NCBI RefSeq assembly: GCF_012277275.1
Contig: NZ_CP051155.1
Span: 1,922,001-1,986,000, forward strand
Direction of reading: 5' to 3'
DNA from: Gephyromycinifex aptenodytis
GTDB taxonomy: Bacteria; Actinomycetota; Actinomycetes; Actinomycetales; Dermatophilaceae
Length of the DNA stretch: 64,000 bases
Shown here: positions 17,269 to 25,386 of the stretch, piece by piece
Numbering within the stretch: the stretch's first letter is position 1
Layout: the number at the start of each line of letters is the position of its first letter
Notes under the pieces: model-generated
Databases searched by the model: none
What the model was told of the DNA's origin: nothing
The model's input: only the letters and a program-made list of their open reading frames with translations
Made by a program: the position numbers and the translations under genes

Positions 17269-17871
17269 ATGGTGAATGCGCCCAAACAGGACCGGAGCCG
17301 GCAGACGCACCGAAAGCTCATCGAGTGCACCATCCGCATCCTGGCCAGTAAGGGGCTGCAGGCGACCACCGTGAGTCTGGTGGCCGAAGAGGCGGGCGTC
17401 TCGCGCGGCGCCGCCCAACATCACTTCCCGACCCGCGAAGCGTTGATCAAGGAAGCCATCGAGCAGATCTCGGCCGAACGCACCGCAGTGCTGCGGGAAG
17501 CGATGGCCTCCTTGGACAGCGAGGGCGCGGGTGCCCCCGCCGAAGACGTGGCGCGCCTGGTCTTCGAAGTGTTCAGCGGCGACCTGTTCCATGCTGCGGT
17601 GCACGTGTGGGCAGCCGCAGCTAGCGACCAGAAGCTCAAAGAGATCATCATGCCGGCCGAGGCTCGGTACAACCGCGAGGTGTACGAGTTGACCGCCCGG
17701 GCGCTACACGCCGACCTCACAGATCGCCACACCCGGCGACTGCTGACCGTGCTGCTCGACCTCGGCCACGGCCTGGGACTGTCCTCCATGCTCATCGACC
17801 CGGGCGATCGGATCCAGCGTCACGTCGAGGCCTGCGGCGCGGTCCTGCAGGGCATCAAGCGCCTCGCCTGA
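17269..17871 (+). CDS. TetR-family regulator, probable controller of the acyl-CoA island
   Basis: This 200-residue protein has an N-terminal helix-turn-helix typical of TetR repressors (TVSLVAEEAGVSRGAAQHHF, residues 37-56) and a variable helical ligand-binding domain. A long frame runs in from upstream, but the ATG at 17269 follows GGAAGGA and matches the usual TetR length. It is the last gene of the AtuA-like operon, 43 bp after the hydratase, and is followed by a strong terminator. Operon-encoded TetR proteins in such clusters usually sense an acyl-CoA intermediate and bind the divergent promoters, so AtuR-like function is likely but inferred. Confidence 0.9.
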   Translation: MVNAPKQDRSRQTHRKLIECTIRILASKGLQATTVSLVAEEAGVSRGAAQHHFPTREALIKEAIEQISAERTAVLREAMASLDSEGAGAPAEDVARLVFEVFSGDLFHAAVHVWAAAASDQKLKEIIMPAEARYNREVYELTARALHADLTDRHTRRLLTVLLDLGHGLGLSSMLIDPGDRIQRHVEACGAVLQGIKRLA

Positions 17872-17894
17872 CCAACCGAGCATCAGCACACCGA

Positions 17895-17929
17895 CACGGG
17901 CGGGGCAGGTCTGACCTGCCCCGCCCGTG
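17895..17929. terminator. Bidirectional terminator after the TetR gene
   Basis: A perfect 16-bp stem (17895-17910 with 17914-17929) has a three-base loop between the convergent TetR gene and acyl-CoA ligase gene. Confidence 0.88.
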
Positions 17930-17945
17930 CACTTCACCCCTGGTA

Positions 17946-19517
17946 TCAGTCGCGGTAGACCGCGGAACCTTCGCCGTCCCACTGCTTGCGTAGCTCGCGT
18001 TTGAGGATTTTGCCGGTGGCATTGCGGGGTAGCTCTTCGACGAACTCGATGTGTTTGGGGCATTTGAAGTGCGCGAGGTGCTCTCGCAGCCAGTCGATGA
18101 GCTCCTGCTCGGTCAACCCCGAGTCCTGCGCGCGGGCGACGAAGGCGGTGACCGCTTCACCCCACACCTGGTCGGGTTTGCCGACGACGGCGACCTCCCG
18201 CACATCCGGGTGCCTGATGATTGCTTGTTCCACCTCGGCCGAGTACACGTTCTCCCCGCCGGTGATGACCATGTCCTTCTTGCGGTCGACGATGCTGTAG
18301 AAACCGTCGTCATCCACCCTGGCCAAGTCACCGGAGTAGAACCAGCCATCCCGCAGCGCCTCGCTGGTGGCCTCTGGCTTGTTCCAGTACCCGGCAAAAA
18401 TGTTGGGACCGCGGATGATGAGTTCGCCAACCTCCCCGTCGGGAACTGAGCGGCCCTGCTCATCGACAATCCGGAACTCCACGTTGATCACCGGTTTACC
18501 GATCGAACCGGCCTTCCGGGTGACGTCCTCTTCACCCAGGCAGGCGCAGATGGGGCTGGTCTCGGTCATACCGAGGCCCTCGGTGAACGGAACTCCCAAG
18601 GCGCGGAAGGTCTCGATGATCGGCATCGGGCACGGGGCGCCACCGGAGATCGCGAGCGTGACCGTGGACCAGTCGGTCGTGGCGAACGCGGGGTGAGCCA
18701 TGATCGCAGCCCACATCGCCGGCACCAGGAAGACGTTGCTGACCTTGTACTTCTCTATCGCACTCAAGCAGGCACCGGGATCGAACGCCTCGAGGATGAC
18801 GCACGTTCCGCCCATGTACAGGAACGGCAGGGTGTTCACCCCGAGCGCCCCGATGTGGAACAGCGGAGCCGCGGTCAAGGTGATGTCTTGGCGGGTGTAG
18901 CCACGTCCGAAGGACATCCCGTTGACGGCGTTCCACAGCATGTTCGCGTGCGTCAGCATGGCGCCCTTGGGCAGCCCGGTGGTTCCGGAGGTGTACATGA
19001 TGAGGCACACGTCGGTCTCTGCCACGGCGCGCACGACGCGCTCGGTGTCTCCACGAGCGATCATCGCTTCAAGATCGGCTTGCCCACCCGCGGCGCGCAG
19101 CGTGCTGTCCGGAACGGTGTAGCGGTGACGGACCTCCGTTTCTGGGGTCACGGCCTGCTCGACCAGCCCGGCGAAGGCCGGAGAGTAGAACAAGGTCGAG
19201 GCTCCACTGTCGGTGAGTACGTAGGTGATCTCACGCGGTGAGAGCCGGAAGTTGATCGGCACGGCGATCGCGCCGAGCTTGGCTACCGCCAGCTGCACTT
19301 CCAGCGCCTGAATGGAGTTGAGAGTGAGCAAGGCGACGCGCTCTCCGGGGCTGACCCCGGCCCGCGACAGCTCGCCGGCCAACGCGTTCGTGCGCTGCTC
19401 GAGCTCATCGAAGGTTCTCTCCTCGGCGGTCACGCCGTCGATGTAGGCGATCCGCTCGGGGTATCGCTGTGCGTGGATGGTCACCCAATTGCCGTAGCCC
19501 TGATCCGTTGTCGCCAC
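17946..19517 (-). CDS. Acyl-CoA synthetase (AMP-forming), FadD-like
   Basis: This 523-residue ligase is the second one in the island. It has a full set of ANL motifs: P-loop MYTSGTTGLPKG, APLFHIGA, the GLGMTETSP adenine pocket, YSGDLARVD, DRKKDMVITGGENV and the catalytic lysine in NATGKILKRELR. The frame extends to a TTG at 19586. I prefer the GTG at 19517, which follows GGAAGG at 9 bases; the protein then starts just before NWVTIHAQRYPERIA, the usual family start. It is divergent from the TIGR03084-like and dehydrogenase pair. It likely activates a pathway acid or a side-chain fragment; the substrate is unknown. Confidence 0.9.
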   Translation of the reverse strand: MATTDQGYGNWVTIHAQRYPERIAYIDGVTAEERTFDELEQRTNALAGELSRAGVSPGERVALLTLNSIQALEVQLAVAKLGAIAVPINFRLSPREITYVLTDSGASTLFYSPAFAGLVEQAVTPETEVRHRYTVPDSTLRAAGGQADLEAMIARGDTERVVRAVAETDVCLIMYTSGTTGLPKGAMLTHANMLWNAVNGMSFGRGYTRQDITLTAAPLFHIGALGVNTLPFLYMGGTCVILEAFDPGACLSAIEKYKVSNVFLVPAMWAAIMAHPAFATTDWSTVTLAISGGAPCPMPIIETFRALGVPFTEGLGMTETSPICACLGEEDVTRKAGSIGKPVINVEFRIVDEQGRSVPDGEVGELIIRGPNIFAGYWNKPEATSEALRDGWFYSGDLARVDDDGFYSIVDRKKDMVITGGENVYSAEVEQAIIRHPDVREVAVVGKPDQVWGEAVTAFVARAQDSGLTEQELIDWLREHLAHFKCPKHIEFVEELPRNATGKILKRELRKQWDGEGSAVYRD

Positions 19518-19645
19518 TATCGCTGGCCTTCCGGTCGCCGTCGTCGAGACGTCTCGAAGCTCTCGCCAGACCCGAGTCGTGGACAACCCGGGGCGTTGCA
19601 GGCGAATGCGTTGCTCGCAACTTTGGAAGACTTCAATAAAAAGCG

Positions 19646-19665
19646 CAAGTGCTGGTTATTTTTCC
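19646..19665. promoter_or_regulatory. Motif shared by the two divergent promoters of the acyl-CoA island, copy 2
   Basis: CAAG, three bases, TGGTT and a T run lie in the divergent region between the FadD-like gene and the TIGR03084-like gene, resembling 9670-9690. A TTGAC box (plus strand, 19676-19680) follows. Operator status is inferred. Confidence 0.3.
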
Positions 19666-19731
19666 CTGGGCGTGCTTGACTCGGCGAAACGCACCGCTCA
19701 CCACCGTCCGCGATCACACCCGGAAGTTGCC

Positions 19732-20535
19732 ATGACAAGCACAAACGCCGATTTCACCGCCTCCTTAGACCGGCTCCGGGCCGAAGGGGACACGCTGGAA
19801 AACATCGTGGCCAAATTGACCGAGGAACAGTGGCTCACGCCGACCCCGGCCCCCGGATGGAGCATCGCTTATCAGATTGCGCACCTGGCGTGGACCGATG
19901 AAGCCGCGCTGGCGGCCCTGTCGGGCGATGAGGGCTTTGCCCCCTACCTGCGCCAGGCAATGGCTAATCCCACCGGGCTCGTCGACGAAACCGCCGCGAC
20001 CGGCGCGCAAGCCCCGACGGATGAATTGCTCGCCCGGTGGCGAACCGGCCGCGAGAAACTCGCCGCCGCACTGGAACAAGCCGACCCCCAAGCCCGCTAC
20101 CCCTGGTTCGGTCCCCCGATGAAAGCTCGTTCCCTGACGACCGCACGAATCATGGAGACCTGGGCCCACGGCCAGGACGTCGTCGACGCGCTCGGGGTCA
20201 CCCGCCCCCAGAGCCAGGCACTGCGCGACGTCGCCCACCTCGGCGTCATCACCCGCGACTTCACGTACCGCAACAATGGTCTGGAACCCCCCACCACCCC
20301 GCTGCGCGTCGAGCTGTCCGGCCCACACGGCGAAACCTGGGAGTGGGGCCCCGCCCAGGCCACAGACTGCGTAAGCGGCAGCGCCCTCGACTTCGCCCTG
20401 CTGGTGACCCAACGCCGCGAACCCGAGCAAGTGAACCTGAGCGTCACGGGGTCAGAGGCAGCGACCTGGGTCGCTATCGCCCAAGCATTCGCAGGCCCGC
20501 CGACGAAGGCCGACCGCGCCCCTCACTCCCGCTGA
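19732..20535 (+). CDS. TIGR03084-type DinB/maleylpyruvate-isomerase-like metal-binding protein
   Basis: This 267-residue actinobacterial protein has a DinB-like four-helix N-terminal domain. The putative metal ligands are spaced as in mycothiol-dependent isomerases: a His in AYQIAHLAWTDEAAL (near residue 49) and a second His in METWAHGQDV (near residue 145). A small C-terminal domain follows (TTPLRVELSGPHGE). The start is the ATG at 19732; the longer frame begins in the divergent promoter. It is 26 bp upstream of an acyl-CoA dehydrogenase and faces away from an acyl-CoA ligase. Relatives recur next to acyl-CoA genes but have no assigned reaction. A mycothiol- or metal-dependent isomerase or transferase is only a guess. 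Confidence 0.8.
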   Translation: MTSTNADFTASLDRLRAEGDTLENIVAKLTEEQWLTPTPAPGWSIAYQIAHLAWTDEAALAALSGDEGFAPYLRQAMANPTGLVDETAATGAQAPTDELLARWRTGREKLAAALEQADPQARYPWFGPPMKARSLTTARIMETWAHGQDVVDALGVTRPQSQALRDVAHLGVITRDFTYRNNGLEPPTTPLRVELSGPHGETWEWGPAQATDCVSGSALDFALLVTQRREPEQVNLSVTGSEAATWVAIAQAFAGPPTKADRAPHSR

Positions 20536-20560
20536 TCTGCATACGAGAAAGACACCCCAC

Positions 20561-21727
20561 ATGAGCCACAGCGACTGGAACAGCTCCGAAATCAACTCCC
20601 TGCGCGAGACGGTCACCAAGTTCACCGTCTCGCAGCTCCTCCCCTACCAGGACCAGTGGGAACAGGAGGGGATGATCCCGCGTGAACTGTCGAAGAAGGC
20701 CGGCGACCTGGGACTGTTGGGGATCAGCTTCCCGGAGTCGGCAGGCGGCAGTCGCGGCGGGTTACGCGAACTCGTCACGGTCGTCGAGGCCCTGCACGGC
20801 GCGGGCGCCGCAGCCGGCATCCAGCCGAGCCTGTTCACGACGCTCATTTCGTGCCCGCATATCGTCGCCTCCGGCAACCAGGACCTGATCGATCGCTACG
20901 TCGCACCCGCATTGGCAGGGGAGATGATCGGTTCGCTGGGCATCACTGAACCCGGCGGAGGCTCCGATGTCGGCAACCTGCGCACCACAGCACGCCGCGA
21001 GGGTGAGGAGTACGTGCTCACCGGCGCGAAGACCTACATCACCTCCGCCGTGCGCGGCGACTTCACCGTGATCGCCGCCCGAACCGGCGGCGAGGAGCAC
21101 CCCGGCGCCCGCGGAATCTCGCTGTTCGTCGTCGAAAACGACACCCCCGGTTTCACGGTCACGCGCACCCTGGCCAAGATGGGTTGGCGTTGCTCGGACA
21201 CCGCCGAGCTGTCCTTGCAGGACGTACGCATCCCGGCCGCTAACCTCGTCGGGCCAGAGAACGGCGCTTTCGTCCTCATCTCGATGGGCTTCGTCTCCGA
21301 GCGGATCGGGCTGGCCGCGCAGGCCTACAGCCAGGCGCAGCGGTGCCTCGACCTGAGCGTGCAGTGGTGCCGCGACCGGGAAACCTTCGGTAGCCCGCTC
21401 ATTGCGCGCCAAAACATCCAGATGACACTGGCGGAGATGGCCCGACGCATCGACGTGACCCGCACCTATGTTCGGGCGATCGCCGACCGGTGGGACGCGG
21501 GCGACACCGACCTCGTGGCCGAGGCGTGCTTCGCGAAGAACACCGGCACCGAAACCGGCGAATGGGTCACCAACCAGGCGGTCCAGCTCTTCGGCGGCGC
21601 CGGGTTCATGGAGGGCGTCGAGGTTGAGCGGCAGTACCGCGACATGCGCATCAACGGCATCGGCGGCGGCACGGTGGAGATCCTGCGCGAACTGGCCGCT
21701 CGACGGCTGGGCTATCTGGCCCGGTAG
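20561..21727 (+). CDS. Acyl-CoA dehydrogenase (second paralog)
   Basis: This 388-residue FAD enzyme shows the family order: N-terminal helical domain, the middle-domain motif LGITEPGGGSDVGNLRT, and the C-terminal helices with GSPLIARQNIQ, QLFGGAGFMEG and ERQYRDMRING. The segment aligned with the MCAD catalytic YEGTSQI reads IGGGTVEI, so that Glu is Gly. Many fatty-acid and isovaleryl-type enzymes place the base on another helix, so activity is not excluded. It forms a two-gene unit with the TIGR03084-like gene and ends at a terminator shared with the PucR-type gene. Confidence 0.88.
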   Translation: MSHSDWNSSEINSLRETVTKFTVSQLLPYQDQWEQEGMIPRELSKKAGDLGLLGISFPESAGGSRGGLRELVTVVEALHGAGAAAGIQPSLFTTLISCPHIVASGNQDLIDRYVAPALAGEMIGSLGITEPGGGSDVGNLRTTARREGEEYVLTGAKTYITSAVRGDFTVIAARTGGEEHPGARGISLFVVENDTPGFTVTRTLAKMGWRCSDTAELSLQDVRIPAANLVGPENGAFVLISMGFVSERIGLAAQAYSQAQRCLDLSVQWCRDRETFGSPLIARQNIQMTLAEMARRIDVTRTYVRAIADRWDAGDTDLVAEACFAKNTGTETGEWVTNQAVQLFGGAGFMEGVEVERQYRDMRINGIGGGTVEILRELAARRLGYLAR

Positions 21728-21736
21728 TCGAGCAGC

Positions 21737-21765
21737 CCCCGAGCGCCGAACTCAGGCGCTCGGGG
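21737..21765. terminator. Convergent terminator between dehydrogenase and PucR-type gene
   Basis: An 11-bp perfect GC-rich stem (21737-21747 with 21755-21765) has a seven-base loop. It overlaps the last codons of the minus-strand regulator gene, whose stop is at 21752. Confidence 0.75.
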
Positions 21766-22942
21766 CGTGGAGATGTCCTGGGCCACAAGCTAGGGCGCTG
21801 CGAGCCGTCAGGAACAGTGCCGCCTCCTGCGGCACCGAAAGGTCCAGGCCGGTGAGTGCCCGCAGGCGAGCCAACCGGTTGACGACCGTGTTGCGGTGGC
21901 AATAGCCCAGTTGCGCGGTGCGAGCCACTGACCCGCACGCCAGGTAGACATCGGCCGTCTCCAGCAGGCGCTCCTGTTCTGCTTCGGGCCGCGTGAGCAG
22001 CCCAGCGAACACCTCCTGCACGAGAAACGGGGCGACCTGACCCAGTCCAGCCGTCGCGACCGCCAACCAGCCCTGACGGAGGGTGAACGCAGACTCGCAT
22101 CCGCGCGGCAACACCTCTGCCAGGGTGCGGGCCAGCGCCACCGCCCCGGGCAGGTCTTTCACCCCTGGACACAACGGCACCAGGGCTGCATGCACCGAAC
22201 GCGCCCGGTCGAGCACGTCCGCGGCGGGCGCCTCCAACGACATGAGGAGCACCACGTCCTGCGCTCGGGCCAGCCAGTGCGGCCGCTGCTGCTGCGCCCA
22301 ACATTCCCGATAGAAGCTCCACAGCGACTCTCGCCGCGCGACCGGCGCCGCCATCACCAGCAGCGGACTACTCGGGCTCGCCCCGAGCCGCTGGGCGACC
22401 GCGTCGAGCAGTTCGTCGTCGTCCTGACCGTCCAGCAGGCGCGCCAACAAGGTGTCGAGTTCGTGATCGCCCTGCTGCACCATGACCGCTTCCTCGTGCA
22501 GGTAGGCGTCCTGCACATTGCGGCCGTACTCGTCCACGACCGACAGCAACACCTCCACGTGCTCCACCAGCAGTGCGGCGTCCTCGTCCCCGATCTGGGT
22601 GCGCAGGCGATTCCACAGCAGGCTGACGTCGATATGGATGGCCGCCATCAGCGCCCCCAGCGGCACACCCCGCCTAGCCCGGTCCCGCCCGAGGCTCTGC
22701 GCCGGGTCGGTGATCACGCGCGTCGGGCCGCAGTGCTCGGCAAGGCGGTTCACGAGGTATTCGAACGAGGCACGGCCGTCAGCCTCGATGCGTTCACGGG
22801 GGACCAACCCGGATCGGTAGGGCTCGAGCACCGCCAGGCTTTCGATGAACTCCTCTACCAACGAGGGGATCTGTACCCGAAGTGCCTCCACCACCACCCG
22901 CCAGCGCGCCGCGTTCGCCCCGCAGTCGGTATGCATCTGCAC
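21752..22942 (-). CDS. PucR/CdaR-type transcriptional regulator
   Basis: This 396-residue regulator has the architecture of the PucR/CdaR group. An N-terminal helical sensor region comes first (VEEFIESLAVLEPYR, RRGVPLGALMAAIHIDV), then a GGDEF-like central region. The C-terminal PucR helix-turn-helix reads ETADVYLACGSVARTAQLG followed by HRNTVVNRLARL. The GTG at 22942 is the start, with an ATG two codons later as an alternative. It is divergent, 114 bp from the urease-like operon, so it most probably controls that operon. In Bacillus, PucR governs purine and ureide catabolism, and the pairing here with a urease-like operon is suggestive. Confidence 0.87.
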   Translation of the reverse strand: MQMHTDCGANAARWRVVVEALRVQIPSLVEEFIESLAVLEPYRSGLVPRERIEADGRASFEYLVNRLAEHCGPTRVITDPAQSLGRDRARRGVPLGALMAAIHIDVSLLWNRLRTQIGDEDAALLVEHVEVLLSVVDEYGRNVQDAYLHEEAVMVQQGDHELDTLLARLLDGQDDDELLDAVAQRLGASPSSPLLVMAAPVARRESLWSFYRECWAQQQRPHWLARAQDVVLLMSLEAPAADVLDRARSVHAALVPLCPGVKDLPGAVALARTLAEVLPRGCESAFTLRQGWLAVATAGLGQVAPFLVQEVFAGLLTRPEAEQERLLETADVYLACGSVARTAQLGYCHRNTVVNRLARLRALTGLDLSVPQEAALFLTARSALACGPGHLHAPSA

Positions 22943-23056
22943 AACCTAGCGACCGTTCTCGTGTGCTGTCGTCCAGTTCACACTGCGGCGCCAGGCTGTC
23001 AGGATCGGGGGATTCCACGCACGAGTGGCTGACCTTTTGCCGCACAAGGACATTGC

Positions 23057-23701
23057 ATGCACCTGACGCCTCGCGAGGAAGAACGTCTCCTCATCGCTGC
23101 TGCCGCCGATCTCGCTCGGCGACGCTTGGCTCGCGGCGGGCAACTGGGCGCACCGGACGCCATCGCGCTCGTCTGCGACACCGTGATGGAGGCGGCCTGG
23201 GATGGGGCGAGCCTCGCGGAGGCTATCGAGGCCGGGCGCGCGGCGGTCCCGGCCGAGCGGCTGCGCGACGGGGTCGCCGCCCTGGCCCGCGTCATCGAAG
23301 TCGAGGCGCTCTTCCCGCACGGAAGCGTGCTCGTGCACATCGAGGCGCCGTTCGGCCCCCCGACCCAACACGGCCCGGGAGCGATCCTGCCCGGCTCCAC
23401 CACGCGCGAGCTTGCCCCCGGCCGCACCCGCGCACAGGTCACCCTGCACAACACCGGTCATGCCGCCGTGTGGGTCTCCTCCCACACCCCCCTGGATGCA
23501 CTCAACGGCGCGATCCAGGTCGACCTGCCCCCGCAGGGACGGTGGCGGCTCGACCTACCCGCCGGGGTGAGCACCCACATCGAGGCCGGGGCGCGTCTAC
23601 CCCTCCAGGCCGTAGAGATCCTCGACGACAACACAGCCGGCACGGACAGCAGGGGCAACAGGGGCATCGACAGTGGCGAGAACTCCAAGGAGCGGGAATG
23701 A
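23057..23701 (+). CDS. Fused urease gamma-beta-like protein (UreAB-like)
   Basis: This 214-residue protein begins exactly like urease gamma subunits (MHLTPREEERLLIAAAA, then RRRLARG and LFPHGSVLVHI, residues 1-100). It continues without a stop into a urease beta-like domain: PGAILPG, RTRAQVTLHNTG, DLPAGVSTHIEAG, about residues 115-190. The canonical beta-subunit GSHYHF segment is altered to SSHTPLDAL. The last conserved stretch of beta subunits (the HRAVFGFRG region) is missing, replaced by a polar tail. Fusion of these subunits is known from Helicobacter-type ureases. The stop overlaps the next start as ATGA. It should form the structural partner of the alpha-like protein downstream. Confidence 0.87.
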   Translation: MHLTPREEERLLIAAAADLARRRLARGGQLGAPDAIALVCDTVMEAAWDGASLAEAIEAGRAAVPAERLRDGVAALARVIEVEALFPHGSVLVHIEAPFGPPTQHGPGAILPGSTTRELAPGRTRAQVTLHNTGHAAVWVSSHTPLDALNGAIQVDLPPQGRWRLDLPAGVSTHIEAGARLPLQAVEILDDNTAGTDSRGNRGIDSGENSKERE

Positions 23702-25386
23702 GCGCCATGGACCCCCGCGAGTACGCCTCGCTCTACGGCCCCACCACCGGTGACCGGGTTCGCCTCGGCGACACCGACCTGTGGGTCGAAGTCGAAGCCG
23801 ACGACACCGAACACGGTGAAGAACTCATCGGCGGCTGCGGCAAAACCGCCCGGCACGGCGCCCTGGTCACCGCCCGCAGCGGCCGCGACAGCGCCCTGGA
23901 CATGATCATCCTCGGCGTGCTCGTCATCGACCCGCTCATCGGGGTGCGCAAGACGAACATCGGCATCAAGGACGGTCGGATCGTCGGCGTCGGCCGCGCC
24001 GGGAACCCCGACGTGCAGCGCGGCGTAGACCTCGTCGTCGACAGCCACACTGCGATGATCACCGGCGAAGGCCTCATCGCCACACCAGGATTCGTCGACA
24101 GCCACGTCCACCTGTCCAACGCCGACCTCGTCGCGGCCGGGCTGTCCGCCGGGGTGACGACGATCGTGGGGATGGGGATCGGCGGCGTCTGGGATGTGGG
24201 CGCCAACCCCGAATACAACCTGCACTCCCTCATCGCAGGCTGGGCGCACGCCCCGATCAACGCGGCGTTCCTGGCCCGCGGTTCCAGCACGTCCACCCCG
24301 CTGCTGGAGCAAGCCGTCATGGCCGGTGCCGGTGGGTTCAAGATCCACGAGGACTGGGGTGCTGCGCCGCACGTCATCGATACCTGCCTGTCGGTGGCCG
24401 AAACCGCCGACCTGCCGGTCGCCCTGCACACCGACACCCTCAACGAGAGCGGCTACCTCGGCGACACCCTGGCCGCCACCGCCGGGCGCACCGTGCACGC
24501 CTATCACGTCGAAGGCGGCGGCGGGCACCCCGACCTGCTGCGCATCGTCGAGCAGAAACACGTGCTCACCTCCTCCACGACGCCGACGTTGCCGCTGACA
24601 GCCGACACCGTGGCCCAGCTCGGCCCGATGACGATGACCGTCCATCGCGGCCACGCCCACCTGCCCAGCGACCGCGACATCGCCGCCACTCGCATCCGCG
24701 AACACGCCATCGCCGCCGAGAACGCACTGCACGACATGGGTGGCATCTCGATCATCAACTCCGACGCCCTGGGCATGGGGCGCATCGCTGAGATGTCCCG
24801 CTGTGCCTGGCAGCTGGCCCACATCCAGGCCGGGCTGCACGGACAGGTCGGCCCCGAGCAGGTCAACAACGCCCGAGTACTGCGCTACCTGGCCAAACTC
24901 ACCCTCAACCCAGCCATCGCGCACGGCCTAGCCGACCACGTAGGCTCGCTGCGCCCCGGGCGCATCGCCGACATCCTGTTGTGGAACCCGGCCTGGTTCG
25001 GCACCCAGCCCGAACTCGTCGTCAAATCCGGCTTCGTCGCGTGGGGCTCCGCAGGTTCCGGTTCGGGTTCGACCCGACTGACTCAACCCCGGCGGATGCG
25101 CCCCTTCTACGGCGGTCTCGGCGCAGCACCGGCGCACCTGGCGCACATCTTCGTCTCCGGCGACTGCCTGGCCGATACCGCCGCGCGGGAACGACTGCCC
25201 GCCGGAGCGCGTTACACGCCGATCCGCGGCTCACGCTCGCTGACCTGCGCCGACATGGTGCACAACACGACCACCCCGCACATCGAGGTCGTCGGTGAAC
25301 CGCGCCCGGCCGTCGTCGACGGCCACGAGATCCCCTTGAACCACGCCCTGCGACTTCCGTTGACCCACCTCCACCACCTGGGATGA
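23698..25386 (+). CDS. Divergent urease alpha-like metal-dependent hydrolase (UreC-like)
   Basis: This 562-residue protein is colinear with urease alpha (YASLYGPTTGDRVRLGDTDL near the N-terminus, MVHNTTTPHIEV near the C-terminus). The di-nickel ligands align: H136 and H138 (DSHVHL), carbamylated Lys K215 and H217 (FKIHEDWG), H244 (ALHTDTLNESG), H277 (GGGGHPD) and D356 (SDALGMGR). The mobile flap, canonically VCHHLD, reads VHRGHA: the flap Cys is Val and the second His is Arg, with only the catalytic His (H316) kept. Large stretches around IGGVWDVGANPEYN have no urease counterpart. No ureD, E, F or G genes lie nearby. The start ATG 23698 follows AAGGAG. The substrate may not be urea. Confidence 0.85.
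   Translation: MSAMDPREYASLYGPTTGDRVRLGDTDLWVEVEADDTEHGEELIGGCGKTARHGALVTARSGRDSALDMIILGVLVIDPLIGVRKTNIGIKDGRIVGVGRAGNPDVQRGVDLVVDSHTAMITGEGLIATPGFVDSHVHLSNADLVAAGLSAGVTTIVGMGIGGVWDVGANPEYNLHSLIAGWAHAPINAAFLARGSSTSTPLLEQAVMAGAGGFKIHEDWGAAPHVIDTCLSVAETADLPVALHTDTLNESGYLGDTLAATAGRTVHAYHVEGGGGHPDLLRIVEQKHVLTSSTTPTLPLTADTVAQLGPMTMTVHRGHAHLPSDRDIAATRIREHAIAAENALHDMGGISIINSDALGMGRIAEMSRCAWQLAHIQAGLHGQVGPEQVNNARVLRYLAKLTLNPAIAHGLADHVGSLRPGRIADILLWNPAWFGTQPELVVKSGFVAWGSAGSGSGSTRLTQPRRMRPFYGGLGAAPAHLAHIFVSGDCLADTAARERLPAGARYTPIRGSRSLTCADMVHNTTTPHIEVVGEPRPAVVDGHEIPLNHALRLPLTHLHHLG

Noticed and set aside
22882-23697. The open frame continuing upstream of the urease alpha-like start, giving an 834-residue protein
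   Set aside because: The extension is Arg/Pro-rich, overlaps the fused gamma-beta gene in another frame and has no ribosome site. The ATG at 23698 has AAGGAG and the family start.
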